Assembly: GCF_028290625.1 (NCBI RefSeq)
Contig: NZ_JAQGJM010000013.1
Coordinates: forward strand, 1-64,000
Length of the DNA: 64,000 bases
Source of the DNA: Devosia sp.
GTDB taxonomy: Bacteria > Pseudomonadota > Alphaproteobacteria > Rhizobiales > Devosiaceae
Direction of reading: 5' to 3'
Shown here: in pieces, positions 10,209 to 21,557 of the stretch
How positions within the stretch are numbered: position 1 is the stretch's first letter
How the letters are laid out: each line of letters begins with the position of its first letter
The notes under the pieces: model-generated
Databases searched by the model: none
The model's input: the letters and a program-made list of their open reading frames with translations, nothing else
What the model was told of the DNA's origin: nothing
Translations under genes and position numbers: made by a program

Positions 10209-11120
10209 TCAATAAATCTCGGGCACGTACAATTCCGGCGGCACGGGCGCGCGAACATAGTCGTCGTGGCGCACGCGGCCGGGCAGTTCGACCTCAGCCT
10301 TGGGCACATCCTCATACGGAATCTGCGCCAGCAGATGCGCGATGCAGTTCAGGCGCGCCTTCTTCTTGTCCACGGCCTGCACCACCCACCATGGCGCCTC
10401 GGGCGTATGGGTGCGCGCCAGCATTTCTTCCTTGGCCTTGGTGTATTCCTCCCAATGGACGCGGCTTTCCATGTCCATGGGCGACAGTTTCCACTGCTTG
10501 AGCGGATCGTGGATGCGCATCTTGAAGCGGAATTCCTGCTCTTCATCGGTGATGGAGAACCAGTATTTGATCAGGATGATGCCCGATCGGACCAGCATGC
10601 GCTCGAACTCGGGCACGGTGCGGAAGAACTCTTCCAGTTCCTCGGCCGTGCAGAACCCCATCACCCGCTCGACCCCGGCCCGATTGTACCAGGAGCGATC
10701 GAACAGCACCATTTCGCCCGCCGTCGGCAGATGCGGCACGTAGCGCTGGAAATACCACTGGTTCTTCTCGCGCTCGGTCGGCGCCGGCAGGGCCACGGTG
10801 CGGCAGACGCGCGGATTGAGCCGCTGCGTCACCCGCTTGATGGCGCCGCCCTTGCCCGCCGAGTCGCGGCCTTCGAACAGCACCACGACCTTGAGCTTCT
10901 TGTGCTGCACCCAATCCTGCAGCCGCACCAGTTCGTGCTGCAGCTGGAACAGTTCGCGGAAATACACCTTGCGATCGACCGTTTCGGGGCCTGGCTCGGT
11001 CATCCCGTCGGCGACCAGCTCGTCGAGCCGATCGTCCTCCAACTGCATTTCGAGCTCTTCATCGAAGCTGTCGGCTATTTCCGCACGGATGCGGTCGAGA
11101 TAGGCCTGCTCAGTGGACAT
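10209..11120 (-). CDS. ppk2: Polyphosphate kinase 2
   Basis: PPK2 transfers phosphate between polyphosphate and nucleotides, most often making nucleoside triphosphates or diphosphates from polyphosphate. This 303-residue single-domain protein has the Walker A loop LFEGRDSAGKGGAIK, the substrate-lid RSWYNRAGVERVMGF, and the conserved QWYFQRYVPHLP and MRIHDPLKQWKLSPMD segments. One domain and this length fit class I PPK2. The ATG at 11120 follows AAAGGGAATT; the longer in-frame start at 11147 adds residues not typical of the family. It is transcribed alone toward the phosphatase gene and ends at a strong terminator. Confidence 0.93.
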   Translation of the reverse strand: MSTEQAYLDRIRAEIADSFDEELEMQLEDDRLDELVADGMTEPGPETVDRKVYFRELFQLQHELVRLQDWVQHKKLKVVVLFEGRDSAGKGGAIKRVTQRLNPRVCRTVALPAPTEREKNQWYFQRYVPHLPTAGEMVLFDRSWYNRAGVERVMGFCTAEELEEFFRTVPEFERMLVRSGIILIKYWFSITDEEQEFRFKMRIHDPLKQWKLSPMDMESRVHWEEYTKAKEEMLARTHTPEAPWWVVQAVDKKKARLNCIAHLLAQIPYEDVPKAEVELPGRVRHDDYVRAPVPPELYVPEIY

Positions 11121-11226
11121 GGTCGAATTCCCTTTATGTACGGGCACTCAAATCCGAGCTTTATGAAACTGATGTGACAGTGCCGGCGTCCGCCCGGATT
11201 ATCGAGTGGACGCCTTGGCAGAGCTA

Positions 11227-12081
11227 TTAGAACCGCTTCGCGTAGTCCCCGATAAACACATCGAAACTGCGAGCCGGCGCCCCGGTCACCGTGGCGATGT
11301 CGGTGCTGGCATCCGCCGCCTCACCCCGCTGGTAATGGGCATAATCCTCCAGCACGCCATCGGCCTGCCAGTGTGGGAAACCGAACCCGACCAACGCCTC
11401 TCGCATCTGCCCCGGCGCGATATCGACAAAGCTGACCTCCCGGCCCAGCGCTGCACCGATCTTGACGGCGATCTCGGCATGGCTCAGCGCCTCGGGACCG
11501 GTCAGCACATAGGTCTTGTCGTCATGACCGGGCTCGGTGAGCGCCGCCACAGCGACCGCTGCTAAGTCGCGGATATCCACAAGGCTGACCCGGCCATCGC
11601 CGATCGGCGCAAAGAACTGGCCGCTCTGCGTGATGGGATCGCGGAACGACAAGAACTCCTGCATGAACAGGTTCGCCCGCAGGAAGGTGTAGGCCATGCC
11701 GCTGTCCCTGATCGCCTGCTCCACCGCCGCGTGATAGCGCAGGAACCGCACCGGCGAGGCGGCGTTGGCATGGATTTGCGAGAATTTGACGATATGCCGG
11801 ACGCCGGCCTTTTTGGCGGCGGCCACGAAGGTCAGTTGCTGGCCTTCGGCACGCTCCGATGAATTGGTCAGCAGAAACGCCGTGTCGATGCCGGCCAGCG
11901 CCACCTCCAGCGAGGCGGCATCGTCGAAGTCGCCGGTGACGGGGGTCACGCCGGGCAATCCCGCGAGTTTTTCCGCCCCCTTTGCCGATCGCACCATGGC
12001 CCGGCTGGCAATGTCCTTGGCTGACAGCAGCTTGATGATTTCCGAGCCAACATTGCCGGTTGCGCCTGTGATCAGGATCAT
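11227..12081 (-). CDS. NmrA/SDR-type NAD(P)-binding protein
   Basis: The 284-residue protein is an atypical short-chain dehydrogenase of the NmrA/QorB group. It begins MILITGATGNVGSEI, an intact GxxGxxG dinucleotide loop. Downstream are TGDFDDAASLEVAL, GVRHIVKFSQIHA and a substrate region (YTFLRANLFMQEFL) that resembles QorB-type quinone reductases. The classical YxxxK pair is replaced by the HAAVEQ stretch, as is normal for this branch. It lies 24 bases after a small membrane protein gene, and both diverge from a LysR regulator that may control them. The substrate is unknown. Confidence 0.85.
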   Translation of the reverse strand: MILITGATGNVGSEIIKLLSAKDIASRAMVRSAKGAEKLAGLPGVTPVTGDFDDAASLEVALAGIDTAFLLTNSSERAEGQQLTFVAAAKKAGVRHIVKFSQIHANAASPVRFLRYHAAVEQAIRDSGMAYTFLRANLFMQEFLSFRDPITQSGQFFAPIGDGRVSLVDIRDLAAVAVAALTEPGHDDKTYVLTGPEALSHAEIAVKIGAALGREVSFVDIAPGQMREALVGFGFPHWQADGVLEDYAHYQRGEAADASTDIATVTGAPARSFDVFIGDYAKRF

Positions 12082-12105
12082 TTCGAGTCTCCTATGGATT
12101 GGGGT

Positions 12106-12465
12106 TCAGGCCTTGCGAGCGGTATGGATTTTGACCAGCAGCACCACGGCGCTGGCGACGATGAGGCCGCCGAAAACGGGGTGCATATCCTTGGACAGGC
12201 TCGGCGCCCCATCCGGATTGAGCCGCCACAGCGCCAGCGGCACCAGGTATAGGCCAGCCATCAGCGCGGCCCACCAACGTAGCGGGCGGGCGCGGTCATC
12301 CCTAAATGCAGCGATGGTGACCAGCGCGACCGGTACGATCGCCAGCATGGCGAACTGGCCCAGCACCATGACCGGCACGGCCCAGACGGAATAGAGCACA
12401 TAGCCCGGCATGGCCTTGCGGGGCTTGGCGTGGGGGATATCGATATTGATTTTGGCGGTGGTCAT
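12106..12465 (-). CDS. Small membrane protein of unknown function
   Basis: The 119-residue protein has an N-terminal cytoplasmic stretch (MTTAKINIDIPHAKPRK) and four predicted membrane helices: YSVWAVPVMVLGQF, MLAIVPVALVTIAAF, RWWAALMAGLYLVPLAL and GGLIVASAVVLLVKI. I recognise no named family. The ATG at 12465 has CAGGAG eight bases upstream; a longer in-frame start at 12513 would overlap the divergent promoter and is rejected. It is probably the first gene of a two-gene operon with the NmrA-type reductase, under the divergent LysR protein. Confidence 0.75.
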   Translation of the reverse strand: MTTAKINIDIPHAKPRKAMPGYVLYSVWAVPVMVLGQFAMLAIVPVALVTIAAFRDDRARPLRWWAALMAGLYLVPLALWRLNPDGAPSLSKDMHPVFGGLIVASAVVLLVKIHTARKA

Positions 12466-12519
12466 GATGGGCTCCTGTGTTTGCCCATCCAATATGGCCG
12501 TCACCGAACCCATCTAAAA

Positions 12520-12547
12520 TTGACAATCTTTTTCACCCTGCTAGTAC
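12520..12547 (+). promoter_or_regulatory. Candidate lysR promoter
   Basis: TTGACA at 12520-12525 is followed after 16 bases by TAGTAC at 12542-12547. The -35 is perfect and the -10 is poor. The site is only seven bases from the ATG, so the transcript would be nearly leaderless. The region also holds the divergent promoter of the membrane protein gene. Confidence 0.35.
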
Positions 12548-12554
12548 AAAATGT

Positions 12555-13448
12555 ATGAGCAAGGTTCATTCGGCGGATTGGGAACGGCAGCGCGCTTTTT
12601 TGGCGGTCATGCGCGAGGGCAGCCTGTCGGGCGCCGCGCGGGTGCTCAATGTCGCCCAGCCAACGGTGCGGCGGCGCATCGAGGACCTCGAACTCGATCA
12701 TGGCGTGGCGCTGTTCACCCGCGCGCCAAGCGGGCTGATCCCCACCGCCATCGCCCACGAATTGGCGGCACATGCGCAGGCGATGTCGAATGCCGCGGAC
12801 TCATTCGTGCGCGCGGCCTCCGCCGAGGCTGGCTCCGCCTCGGGGACGGTGCGGATCACCGCCAGTGAAGTCATCGGCGTCGAAGTGCTGCCGCCCCTGC
12901 TGGCGGAACTGCGCGGCACGCATCCGGGGCTGGTGATCGAACTGGGCCTCAGCAATCGCAGCGAGGACCTGCTGGGGCGCGAAGCCGATATCGCGGTGCG
13001 CAACTTTCGGCCGGTGCAGGATGCGCTCGTCGCCAAGCGCATCGGCGCCATCGACCTGGGGCTACACGCCCATCGCAGCTTTCTCGATCGCCACGGTACT
13101 CCGACGCGGCTCCAAGACTTGGCAAACTTCGCCCTGATCGGCTTTGAACACGCCACCATCGGTGTGCGCGCCCTGCAAGCCATGGGGCTGACCCTAGAGC
13201 GCGAGGATTTTGCCTTTCGCACCGACAGCGATCTTGGGCAACTCGCGGCCATCCGCGCCAGCATCGGCATCGGCATCTGTCAGATCGGTATCGCCAAGCG
13301 CGACCCCGACCTGATCCATCTGCTGCCCGGCCAATTTGCCTTCCCGTTGGAGACCTGGGTGGTGACGCATGAGGACCTGCGCCACGTCCAGCGCGTCAGG
13401 CTGGTTTACGATGCGCTGGTAGAGGGCCTGACCGCATACGCCGCATGA
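12555..13448 (+). CDS. LysR-family transcriptional regulator
   Basis: The 297-residue regulator has the LysR winged helix at residues about 10-65 (FLAVMREGSLSGAARVLNVAQPTVRRRIEDLE, in pieces: SGAARVLNVAQPTVRRRI). A periplasmic-binding-like effector domain starts near VRITASEVIGVEVLPPLLAEL. The ATG at 12555 gives the normal short lead before the helix. It diverges from the membrane protein/NmrA pair, which is the usual layout for a LysR target. Its 3' end is three bases from the convergent putA stop, so control of putA is less likely. Confidence 0.9.
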   Translation: MSKVHSADWERQRAFLAVMREGSLSGAARVLNVAQPTVRRRIEDLELDHGVALFTRAPSGLIPTAIAHELAAHAQAMSNAADSFVRAASAEAGSASGTVRITASEVIGVEVLPPLLAELRGTHPGLVIELGLSNRSEDLLGREADIAVRNFRPVQDALVAKRIGAIDLGLHAHRSFLDRHGTPTRLQDLANFALIGFEHATIGVRALQAMGLTLEREDFAFRTDSDLGQLAAIRASIGIGICQIGIAKRDPDLIHLLPGQFAFPLETWVVTHEDLRHVQRVRLVYDALVEGLTAYAA

Positions 13449-13451
13449 CCG

Positions 13452-16400
13452 TCAGGCGATCGCCATCAGGCTGGCATTGCCCCCGGCCGCTGCGGTGTTG
13501 GTGCTGATCGCGGTCTCGGTCACCAACAGATCAAGGCTGTATCCGCCCTGCCCCAGTGGCGCGCTCTGGACCGTGATGATCGGTCCCGGCCAATCCGTAA
13601 CCCGCCGCGACACGGCACGAACCGCCGCGGCATCGCCTTCGACCAGCACCGCCGCAACGCCACCATCTCCCGCCGATTTCCGCGCCACCCGCCCACCTAC
13701 AATCGGCGGCAATTGGTCGACGAGCGCCCACAATGCCGGTGACGCCTCGATCGTCGCCGAATTTCCCGTCGCCAGGATCGCGGCCAGTTGCAGCAACAGG
13801 CCATCCTCGCTGGCGGCGATGGCCAGCACCGTTCCCCGCGGCGCCGTGCCATAGACGTTGCGCTCGCCGACCGGGCCGGCCAGTTCAACCGACGCGTTGA
13901 TCGCGGGATGCGTTCCATAGCCCAACGCCTGTTGCGCCAGTCCAACGCGTCCATTTGCGGCTAGCCAGTCGGTCAGCGCGGACAGCGCCAGATCGATCAG
14001 CGCGTTTGGCGCCAACCCCGCAATGCCGCCGGCTTCGCCGCGTACCAGCCGCCGCAGATAAAGCGGACCACCCGCCTTCGGGCCGGTACCCGACAGCCCA
14101 TGCCCGCCAAACGGCTGCACCCCGACCACGGCGCCGATCTGGTTGCGATTGACGTAGATATTGCCGGCGGAAATCCGGCTGGTCACCCGCTCGATGGTCG
14201 TATCGATGCGCGTATGCAGCCCAAAAGTCAGCCCATAGCCAAGGGCGTTAATCCGGTCCACCAGCGCGTCGATGTCTTCGCGCCGATAGCGCACCACATG
14301 CAGTACCGGCCCAAACACCTCGCGCGTCAGTTCGGACAATTCCTGCAATTCAATCAGTGTCGGCGCCACGAACGTGCCCAGCGCCGTGGCCGGATCGAGC
14401 GGCGCTTCGACAATGGTTCGGCCCTTGGCGCGCAGTGCCGCAACATGATCGGCGATGATCTTTTGCGCCTCGGCCGTGATGACCGGCCCGATATCGGTCG
14501 CCAACCGGTCTGGATTGCCGGTCCGCAATTCCGCCATCGCGCCCTTGAGCATGGCCAGCGTCTTGTCGGCAATATCCTCCTGCAGGCACAGCACGCGCAG
14601 CGCCGAACACCGCTGTCCTGCGCTATCGAACGCCGAGGCCAGCACATCGCCAACCACCTGCTCGGTCAGCGCCGAGGAATCCACGATCAGCGCATTCTGC
14701 CCGCCGGTTTCGGCGACGAATGGCACCGGTCTTCCATCGGACAGCGTCCGCTCGGCCAATTGCCTGGCGATCAGCCGCGCCACATCGGTCGAGCCGGTGA
14801 ACATCACCCCACACGTACCGGGATCACCCACCAGCGCCGCACCCATGCGGCCATCGCCAGGTAAAAACTGCAACACATCGCGCGGCACGCCGGCCTGATG
14901 CAGTAGCTCAATGGCCTGGGCCGCGATCAACGGCGTTTCCTCGGCCGGCTTGGCGATCACCGGATTGCCGGCCACCAGTGCGGCGGCCACTTGCCCGGTG
15001 AAAATCGCCAGCGGGAAATTCCACGGACTGATGCATACCACCGGCCCCAGCGGCACATGCCCGACATCTAGGCTCTCCGCCTGATCGGCGTGATAACGCA
15101 GGAAATCCACTGCCTCGCGCACTTCGGAAATCGCATTGGCCGCCGATTTCCCCGCCTCGCGAATGATCAGCCCCATCAGCCTTTCGATTCGCGCCTCCAT
15201 GGCGTCAGCGGCACGACGCAGGTAAGCAGCGCGCTCGGATGGCGCCGTAGCCGCCCAGGCCGGTGCGGCGGTCTTCGCCACGTTCAGAGCCCGCGCAGCA
15301 TTGTCCGGCGAGGGCTCAACGACAGTGCCAACCACATCCCGATGATCCGCCGGATTGAGAATTTGCCGCCCCGCTCCCGGCATTGGCTCCGCTTGCCATT
15401 GTACATCCACGCTCTCCCCGAGCGCTATCGCCAGACGCTGCAACTGCGGCTCGTTCGACAAATCCAGCCCGCGCGAATTTGCCCGCGTCCCGGCCAAAAT
15501 ATCGCGTGGCAGATCGATCGCCGGATGCGGCGCGCCAACCGGCACGATCGCCCCGGCGACCGCCGCCGGATCGTCCGCCAGCGCCGTCACCGGCACCTCC
15601 GGATCGGCAATCCGATTGACGAAGGACGAATTGGCGCCGTTCTCCAGCAGCCGCCGTACCAGATAGGCCAGCAGCGTTTCGTGACTGCCCACCGGTGCGT
15701 AGATCCGGCACGGCCGATCCAGCTTGCCCTTGCCGACGACCTCTTCATAGAGCGGCTCACCCATCCCGTGCAGGCACTGGAATTCGTACTGGCCGGGCGT
15801 GTAGGCGCCGGCCAGTTGGTAAATCGTGGCCATGGTTTGCGCGTTGTGCGTGGCGAATTGCGGATAGACCGCATCGGTCGCCGCCAGCAGTTTTTGCGCG
15901 CACGCGATGTAAGCGACGTCGGTATAAACCTTGCGCGTATAGACAGGAAATCCATCCAATCCATCAAGCTGGGCGCGCTTGATCTCGCTGTCCCAATAGG
16001 CGCCCTTGACCAGCCGCACCATGATGCGATGGCCGCTGCGCCGCGCCAGGTCGATCAGGAAATCCAGCACGCTGGGGCAACGCTTGGAATAAGCCTGCAC
16101 CACGAAACCGATGCCCTGCCAACCTGCGAGCTGGGGCACAGCGCAAAGTGCTTCCAGGATATCGAGCGAAATATCCAGCCGGTCGGCCTCCTCGGCGTCG
16201 ATATTGAGCCCGATGTCATAGGACTTCGCCAGCAGCGCCAGCTCAATCACCCGGGGCAGCAATTCGCCGATCACGCGGCTGTATTGTGAGCGCCCATAGC
16301 GCGGATGCAGCGCCGACAGCTTGATCGAAATCCCCGGCCCTTCATAAACGCCGCGGCCGGCCGCAGCCTTGCCGATGGCATGGATGGCCGTACGATAATC

Positions 16401-17096
16401 CTGCAGGTAGCGCTCAGCGTCCCGCGCCGTCGTCGCGGCTTCCCCCAACATGTCATAGGAATAGCGGAAGCCCTTGGCCTCCAGCGGACGCCCGTTTTTC
16501 AGCGCTTCGCCGATGGTCTGGCCGGACACGAACTGCTCGCCCATCAGCTTCATCGCCAGGTTCACGCCGGCCCGGATCACCGGTTCGCCCGAGCGCGCCA
16601 CGAGGCGGCTGAGCGCATTCCCGAGGCCCGTTTCATCCACCGGCGACACCAGCTTGCCGGTCACCACAAGCCCCCAGGTCGCCGCATTGACGAACAACGA
16701 ACGGCTGCCGCCGAGATGAGATTGCCAATCGCCCGGCGCGATCTTGTCGGCAATCAGCGCATCGCGAGTGCCATTATCGGGCGTGCGCAGCAGGGCCTCA
16801 GCCAGGCACATCAGCGCCACGCCTTCCTGGCTCGACAGCGCATATTCCTGCACCAGGCTATCCACCCCGCCACGCCGCTTCTGCGCCCGCATGGCGGTGA
16901 CGGTTTTGATGGTCAATGCGCGGACAGCGGCGGCCGTCGCCGGCGGCAAAGTCGCTGCTGCAATCAGGGGCGGTACACAGTCCGGCTCGGGCAGGCGATG
17001 GGCCACGTTGATACGCGCCCGCAACGGATTATCTCCCGTCCGCCGTCCCAGAAAATCGGCAAACGGTCGCGGCTTCAGGGCATCACTGACGGGCAT
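13452..17096 (-). CDS. putA: Bifunctional proline dehydrogenase / L-glutamate gamma-semialdehyde dehydrogenase
   Basis: PutA oxidises proline to glutamate in two steps, using FAD and then NAD+. In this 1214-residue protein the proline dehydrogenase barrel occupies about residues 150-460, with [18 protein letters not shown] and the substrate-binding [16 protein letters not shown]. The aldehyde dehydrogenase follows: [29 protein letters not shown] and the catalytic cysteine in GQRCSALR near residue 829. A C-terminal domain of about 200 residues remains. There is no N-terminal ribbon-helix-helix DNA-binding domain, so unlike Escherichia coli PutA it cannot repress its own gene. It stands alone; the regulator, often Lrp-like in relatives, is not adjacent. 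Confidence 0.96.
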   Translation of the reverse strand: MPVSDALKPRPFADFLGRRTGDNPLRARINVAHRLPEPDCVPPLIAAATLPPATAAAVRALTIKTVTAMRAQKRRGGVDSLVQEYALSSQEGVALMCLAEALLRTPDNGTRDALIADKIAPGDWQSHLGGSRSLFVNAATWGLVVTGKLVSPVDETGLGNALSRLVARSGEPVIRAGVNLAMKLMGEQFVSGQTIGEALKNGRPLEAKGFRYSYDMLGEAATTARDAERYLQDYRTAIHAIGKAAAGRGVYEGPGISIKLSALHPRYGRSQYSRVIGELLPRVIELALLAKSYDIGLNIDAEEADRLDISLDILEALCAVPQLAGWQGIGFVVQAYSKRCPSVLDFLIDLARRSGHRIMVRLVKGAYWDSEIKRAQLDGLDGFPVYTRKVYTDVAYIACAQKLLAATDAVYPQFATHNAQTMATIYQLAGAYTPGQYEFQCLHGMGEPLYEEVVGKGKLDRPCRIYAPVGSHETLLAYLVRRLLENGANSSFVNRIADPEVPVTALADDPAAVAGAIVPVGAPHPAIDLPRDILAGTRANSRGLDLSNEPQLQRLAIALGESVDVQWQAEPMPGAGRQILNPADHRDVVGTVVEPSPDNAARALNVAKTAAPAWAATAPSERAAYLRRAADAMEARIERLMGLIIREAGKSAANAISEVREAVDFLRYHADQAESLDVGHVPLGPVVCISPWNFPLAIFTGQVAAALVAGNPVIAKPAEETPLIAAQAIELLHQAGVPRDVLQFLPGDGRMGAALVGDPGTCGVMFTGSTDVARLIARQLAERTLSDGRPVPFVAETGGQNALIVDSSALTEQVVGDVLASAFDSAGQRCSALRVLCLQEDIADKTLAMLKGAMAELRTGNPDRLATDIGPVITAEAQKIIADHVAALRAKGRTIVEAPLDPATALGTFVAPTLIELQELSELTREVFGPVLHVVRYRREDIDALVDRINALGYGLTFGLHTRIDTTIERVTSRISAGNIYVNRNQIGAVVGVQPFGGHGLSGTGPKAGGPLYLRRLVRGEAGGIAGLAPNALIDLALSALTDWLAANGRVGLAQQALGYGTHPAINASVELAGPVGERNVYGTAPRGTVLAIAASEDGLLLQLAAILATGNSATIEASPALWALVDQLPPIVGGRVARKSAGDGGVAAVLVEGDAAAVRAVSRRVTDWPGPIITVQSAPLGQGGYSLDLLVTETAISTNTAAAGGNASLMAIA

Positions 17097-17174
17097 TCAA
17101 AAGTCTCCACAACGCAGCACGAGTCTATGCTGCCGCGCGGCGGACATCCATTGCGATAAACGCAGAAATGCTAT

Positions 17175-18241
<1,067 letters not shown>

Positions 18242-18242
<1 letters not shown>

Positions 18243-19750
18243 CAGGCCGCTCCTACCAGGGCAGAGAATTTGTTGTTGAGTTCGCTGACTGCTGCCGCTT
18301 CGACATCGGCATGTCGTTGGATTTGCATAGCAAACTCGGCGGACTTTTCGCGATAGCCGGCAATTGCCGCGGCCAGCGGCTCTGGCGCCGGACCACCAAA
18401 TCGGCTGCGCACAGCCACGAAATGCTCGGGCGAAACCAGCTCGGCGAACAGCGCCGCGTCGATGGCCGTCTTGCGGCCGGTGGCCTTTTCGAACGCGGCG
18501 AGGAACGGTGCAAAGCCATCGACCGGCAGGTTGCCATCCATCGCGACCACGGCCTTCGCCACGGCTGCAGCGATCTCGTGGCCCTCGCGGAATGACAGGT
18601 TTTCGCGCCGCACCAGGCTATCGGCCAACTCGGTAATGGTGATGCAGGAGCGGCGGATATTGTTAGCAACACGCGCTGGATCGATACGGATTTGCGCCAC
18701 TAATGCTGCAAATAAGTCCAGCACCCGATAGGCACTGTCGAAGGCCTGATAGCCCATGGCCTGGGTCTCGCCCTCGCTGTCGTTCATGTCGGTGAAGGGC
18801 GTATTGTGCATCACGTCGAGCATGGCGCGGGCGCGGCCAAAAGTCTGGCTGGCGAGATGGCGCAAATGCTCGATCGGCACCGGATTACGCTTCTGCGGCA
18901 TGATCGAGGAAATCTGAACCAGCGCGTTCGGCACATAGACCTGGCCGACCTCGAAACTGGTCCAGAACTGCAGGTCCTGGATCGGCCGCCCGAGATGCAG
19001 GAACATCAACTCGATGGCCCCATAGGAGCCGGTGATGTAATCCACCGCCGCGATGCAGCTATAGGAGTTCTGGAGCGGCGCGGCGAAGCCGAGCAGGTGC
19101 GCCACCCGCGCCCGGTCGATCGGAAAGCCTGATGTGGTGATCGCCGCCGCACCCATCGGGGAAAGATCGACGGTCTCGCGTGCCTCGAACAGCCGCACGA
19201 TATCGCGGCCCAGCACTTCGATGACGGCAGCAAGGTAATGCCCAAAAGTGGTCGGCTGTGCGGGTTGGCCGTGTGTGTACGCCACGATCAGCGTAGCCTT
19301 CTCCCGCTCGGCCGCCGCCACCAGCGCGTCGTAAAGCGCCAAGGCCTTTTCTACCAGAGTATCGATGCGGCTCTTCAGCCCCAGCTTGAACAGTGTATGA
19401 TCAATGTCATTGCGTGACCGGGCGGTATGCAGACGCCCCGCCAGATCCGGTCCGAGCCGAGCCTTCAGTTCCTTCTCGATCAGAAAGAAAAAATCCTCGA
19501 CCTCGCCGGTATAGACCAGCTTGGCAGGATCGACTTCGGCATCGATAGCCTCCAGCGCCCGGGCAATCTTGCCCGCCGAGGCGGCATCCAGAATCCCGGT
19601 TTCGACGAGCATGACCAGATGCGCCCGGTCGATGGCGCGAAAGCCCTCGACATGATGGGTCTTGGCGCCGTCGAACAGCGGCCGCAGCACGGTCTCCTTG
19701 TAAACCGGATCGGGGAAGACGCTGGTATCGCTCAAACGCGGATCGGTCAT
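18242..19750 (-). CDS. Argininosuccinate-lyase-like enzyme (fumarase/aspartase superfamily) inside a sugar ABC operon
   Basis: The 502-residue protein belongs to the fumarase/aspartase superfamily, whose members cleave C-N or C-O bonds and release fumarate. It shares with argininosuccinate lyase HTARSRNDID (canonical HTARSRNDQV), YTHGQPAQPTTFGHYL and the mobile catalytic loop SSIMPQKRNPVPIEHLR. It departs from true ArgH at the Q-to-I change after RSRND and is longer than the usual 460-470 residues. Its location between a permease gene and the ATPase gene of a sugar importer argues against arginine synthesis. I infer a catabolic lyase acting on an imported N-substituted aspartate-like or related compound. 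EDDS lyase from Chelativorans shows that this branch can act on such substrates. Function unproven. Confidence 0.8.
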
Positions 19751-19754
19751 TGCT

Positions 19755-20615
19755 CTAGCCCTTTAACCCGGCCAGCATCACGCCGCGCACGATAAACCGT
19801 TGCAGGACCAGAAACACCACCAGCGTCGGAATCGTCGCCAGCGCCGCGCCGGTCATGATCATTTCCCAGCGCGTATCCTGCGCGTCCGAGAAACTCGATA
19901 GCCCGACCGGCAGCGTATAAAGCTCGCGACTGGTGGTGACGATCAGCGGCCAGAAGAATGCCGTCCAATTGCCGAGGAAGGTGAAGATCGCCAGCGCCGA
20001 CAGAGCCGGCGCCACTAGCGGCATCGCCACTTTCCACCAGATCTGGAATTCGTTGAGCCCGTCGATCCGCGCGGCTTCGAGGAAATCGTCCGGCACGGTT
20101 TCGAAGAACTGCTTCATCAGGAACGTGCCGAAGGCCGTCATCATGCCGGGGAACATGATGCCCCAATAGCTGTCGAGCCAATGCAGTTGGCTGCTCATCA
20201 GGTACCAGGGGATCACCAGCATTTCCGTCGGGATCATAAGGGTCGACAAGATGGCGAGGAAGATGAAATAGCGGCCGCGGAACTCGAACTTGGCCAGCGT
20301 GTAGCCGACCAGGCTATCGAAGAACACGTTGGACAGCGTCACCGTCGTGGCGATGAAAGTGGAATTGCCGAACCAGCGCAGGAAATTACCGTCCGACAGC
20401 ACCTTGATGTAGTTATCGAAGCTCGGCGCGGCCGGGATCAGGCGCAGGTCATAGACCTGGCTGGCGGTCTTCAGCGACGTCGAAAACATGTAGAGGATGG
20501 GCATGACCATCAGTAGCCCGCCCAGGAGCAGCAGCGTCCAGATCAGGATTTGACCCGGCCTGATGCGACCGAATTTCAGGGGCTGGCGGATGGCGTCGGT
20601 GGCAATCGTCGTCAT
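19755..20615 (-). CDS. Sugar ABC transporter permease, MalG/UgpE type (importer 1)
   Basis: A 286-residue inner-membrane permease with six predicted helices. The EAA loop that contacts the ATPase is present as EAARIDGLNEFQIWWKVAMPL, here split as EAARIDGLNEF and then VAMPLVAPAL. The N-terminal helix LIWTLLLLGGLLMVMPILYMFSTSLK and the ending RFIVRGVMLAGLKG are typical of carbohydrate-uptake permeases (CUT1). It starts one base after the partner permease stop and ends four bases before the lyase gene, consistent with one operon. Confidence 0.94.
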   Translation of the reverse strand: MTTIATDAIRQPLKFGRIRPGQILIWTLLLLGGLLMVMPILYMFSTSLKTASQVYDLRLIPAAPSFDNYIKVLSDGNFLRWFGNSTFIATTVTLSNVFFDSLVGYTLAKFEFRGRYFIFLAILSTLMIPTEMLVIPWYLMSSQLHWLDSYWGIMFPGMMTAFGTFLMKQFFETVPDDFLEAARIDGLNEFQIWWKVAMPLVAPALSALAIFTFLGNWTAFFWPLIVTTSRELYTLPVGLSSFSDAQDTRWEMIMTGAALATIPTLVVFLVLQRFIVRGVMLAGLKG

Positions 20616-20616
20616 C

Positions 20617-21549
20617 TCAGCGGTTCCTCAACACAAACAGCTGCAGCAGCGACACGATCAGCAGGATGGTGAACAGCACCACCGTTTGCGCCGCCGCATA
20701 CCCCATGTCGAAGGACGAAAACGCCGTCTGGTAGATCATCAGCACGATCGGCTTGGTCGAGCCCAGGGGCCCGCCCGGATCGTTGCTGGTCATGTTGTAG
20801 ACAGAATCGAAAATGCGCAGGAAACCGATGGATGAAAACACCACGAGAAACACCGTCGTTGGTTTCAGCAGCGGCAGCGTGATCTTGCGCAGGATCGCGC
20901 CCTCACCCAGCCCGTCGATGCGCGCGGCCTCATAGTAGGTCGACGGAATGGCGCGCAGACCGGCGAGAAAGATGATGACCTGAAAACCCAAGCCCGCCCA
21001 GATCGCCGTCACCATGATGGCCGGCAGACCCTGCGTGGTCGATTTGAGGAAGGGCTGCTGCGGAATGCCGAACTGCGACAGCAATCCGTTGATCAGCCCG
21101 ACCGGCACCGGCTGATAGATCCAGCGCCAGACCCAGGCCAAAGCCGCCGCCGTGGTCAGGAAAGGCAGGAAATACAGCGCCCGGATGAAGCCGTGCATGA
21201 ACCGCACGCGGTCCAGATAATAGGCCACGAGGAATGCGACCAGGAGGCTGATCGGCGTACCGACGATGAGATAGGTGAAGGTATTGCGGAACACCTTCCA
21301 GAACTGCGGATCGTGCACCAGCTTGTCGTAATTCTCGAGACCCACGAACTGCGCGGGCTTGAGAATGTCCCAATCGGTGAACGAAATCCAGAACGCCTGG
21401 AAGGTCGGATAGAACCGGATCCAACCGTAAAAGATGATGGGCAGGGCGAGAAACGCCCAGGCCCAGATGACGCGCTTGGTGCGGATCGAGAACCGGTCCC
21501 AGACACGGCCCCTCGGGGCCGTGCCATCGGTGATTGCGCCTTGCGCCAC
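20617..21549 (-). CDS. Sugar ABC transporter permease, MalF/UgpA type (importer 1)
   Basis: A 310-residue CUT1 permease. After a cytoplasmic N-terminus come six helices beginning with VIWAWAFLALPIIFYGWI. The ATPase-contact loop is EAARIDGLGEGAILRKITLP. FWISFTDWDILKPAQFVGLENY is the typical periplasmic segment after helix one. It lies eight bases after the binding-protein gene and pairs with the MalG-type permease downstream. I would expect a sugar or sugar-like ligand, but the permease sequence does not define it. Confidence 0.94.
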   Translation of the reverse strand: MAQGAITDGTAPRGRVWDRFSIRTKRVIWAWAFLALPIIFYGWIRFYPTFQAFWISFTDWDILKPAQFVGLENYDKLVHDPQFWKVFRNTFTYLIVGTPISLLVAFLVAYYLDRVRFMHGFIRALYFLPFLTTAAALAWVWRWIYQPVPVGLINGLLSQFGIPQQPFLKSTTQGLPAIMVTAIWAGLGFQVIIFLAGLRAIPSTYYEAARIDGLGEGAILRKITLPLLKPTTVFLVVFSSIGFLRIFDSVYNMTSNDPGGPLGSTKPIVLMIYQTAFSSFDMGYAAAQTVVLFTILLIVSLLQLFVLRNR

Positions 21550-21557
21550 GGTGCCGC

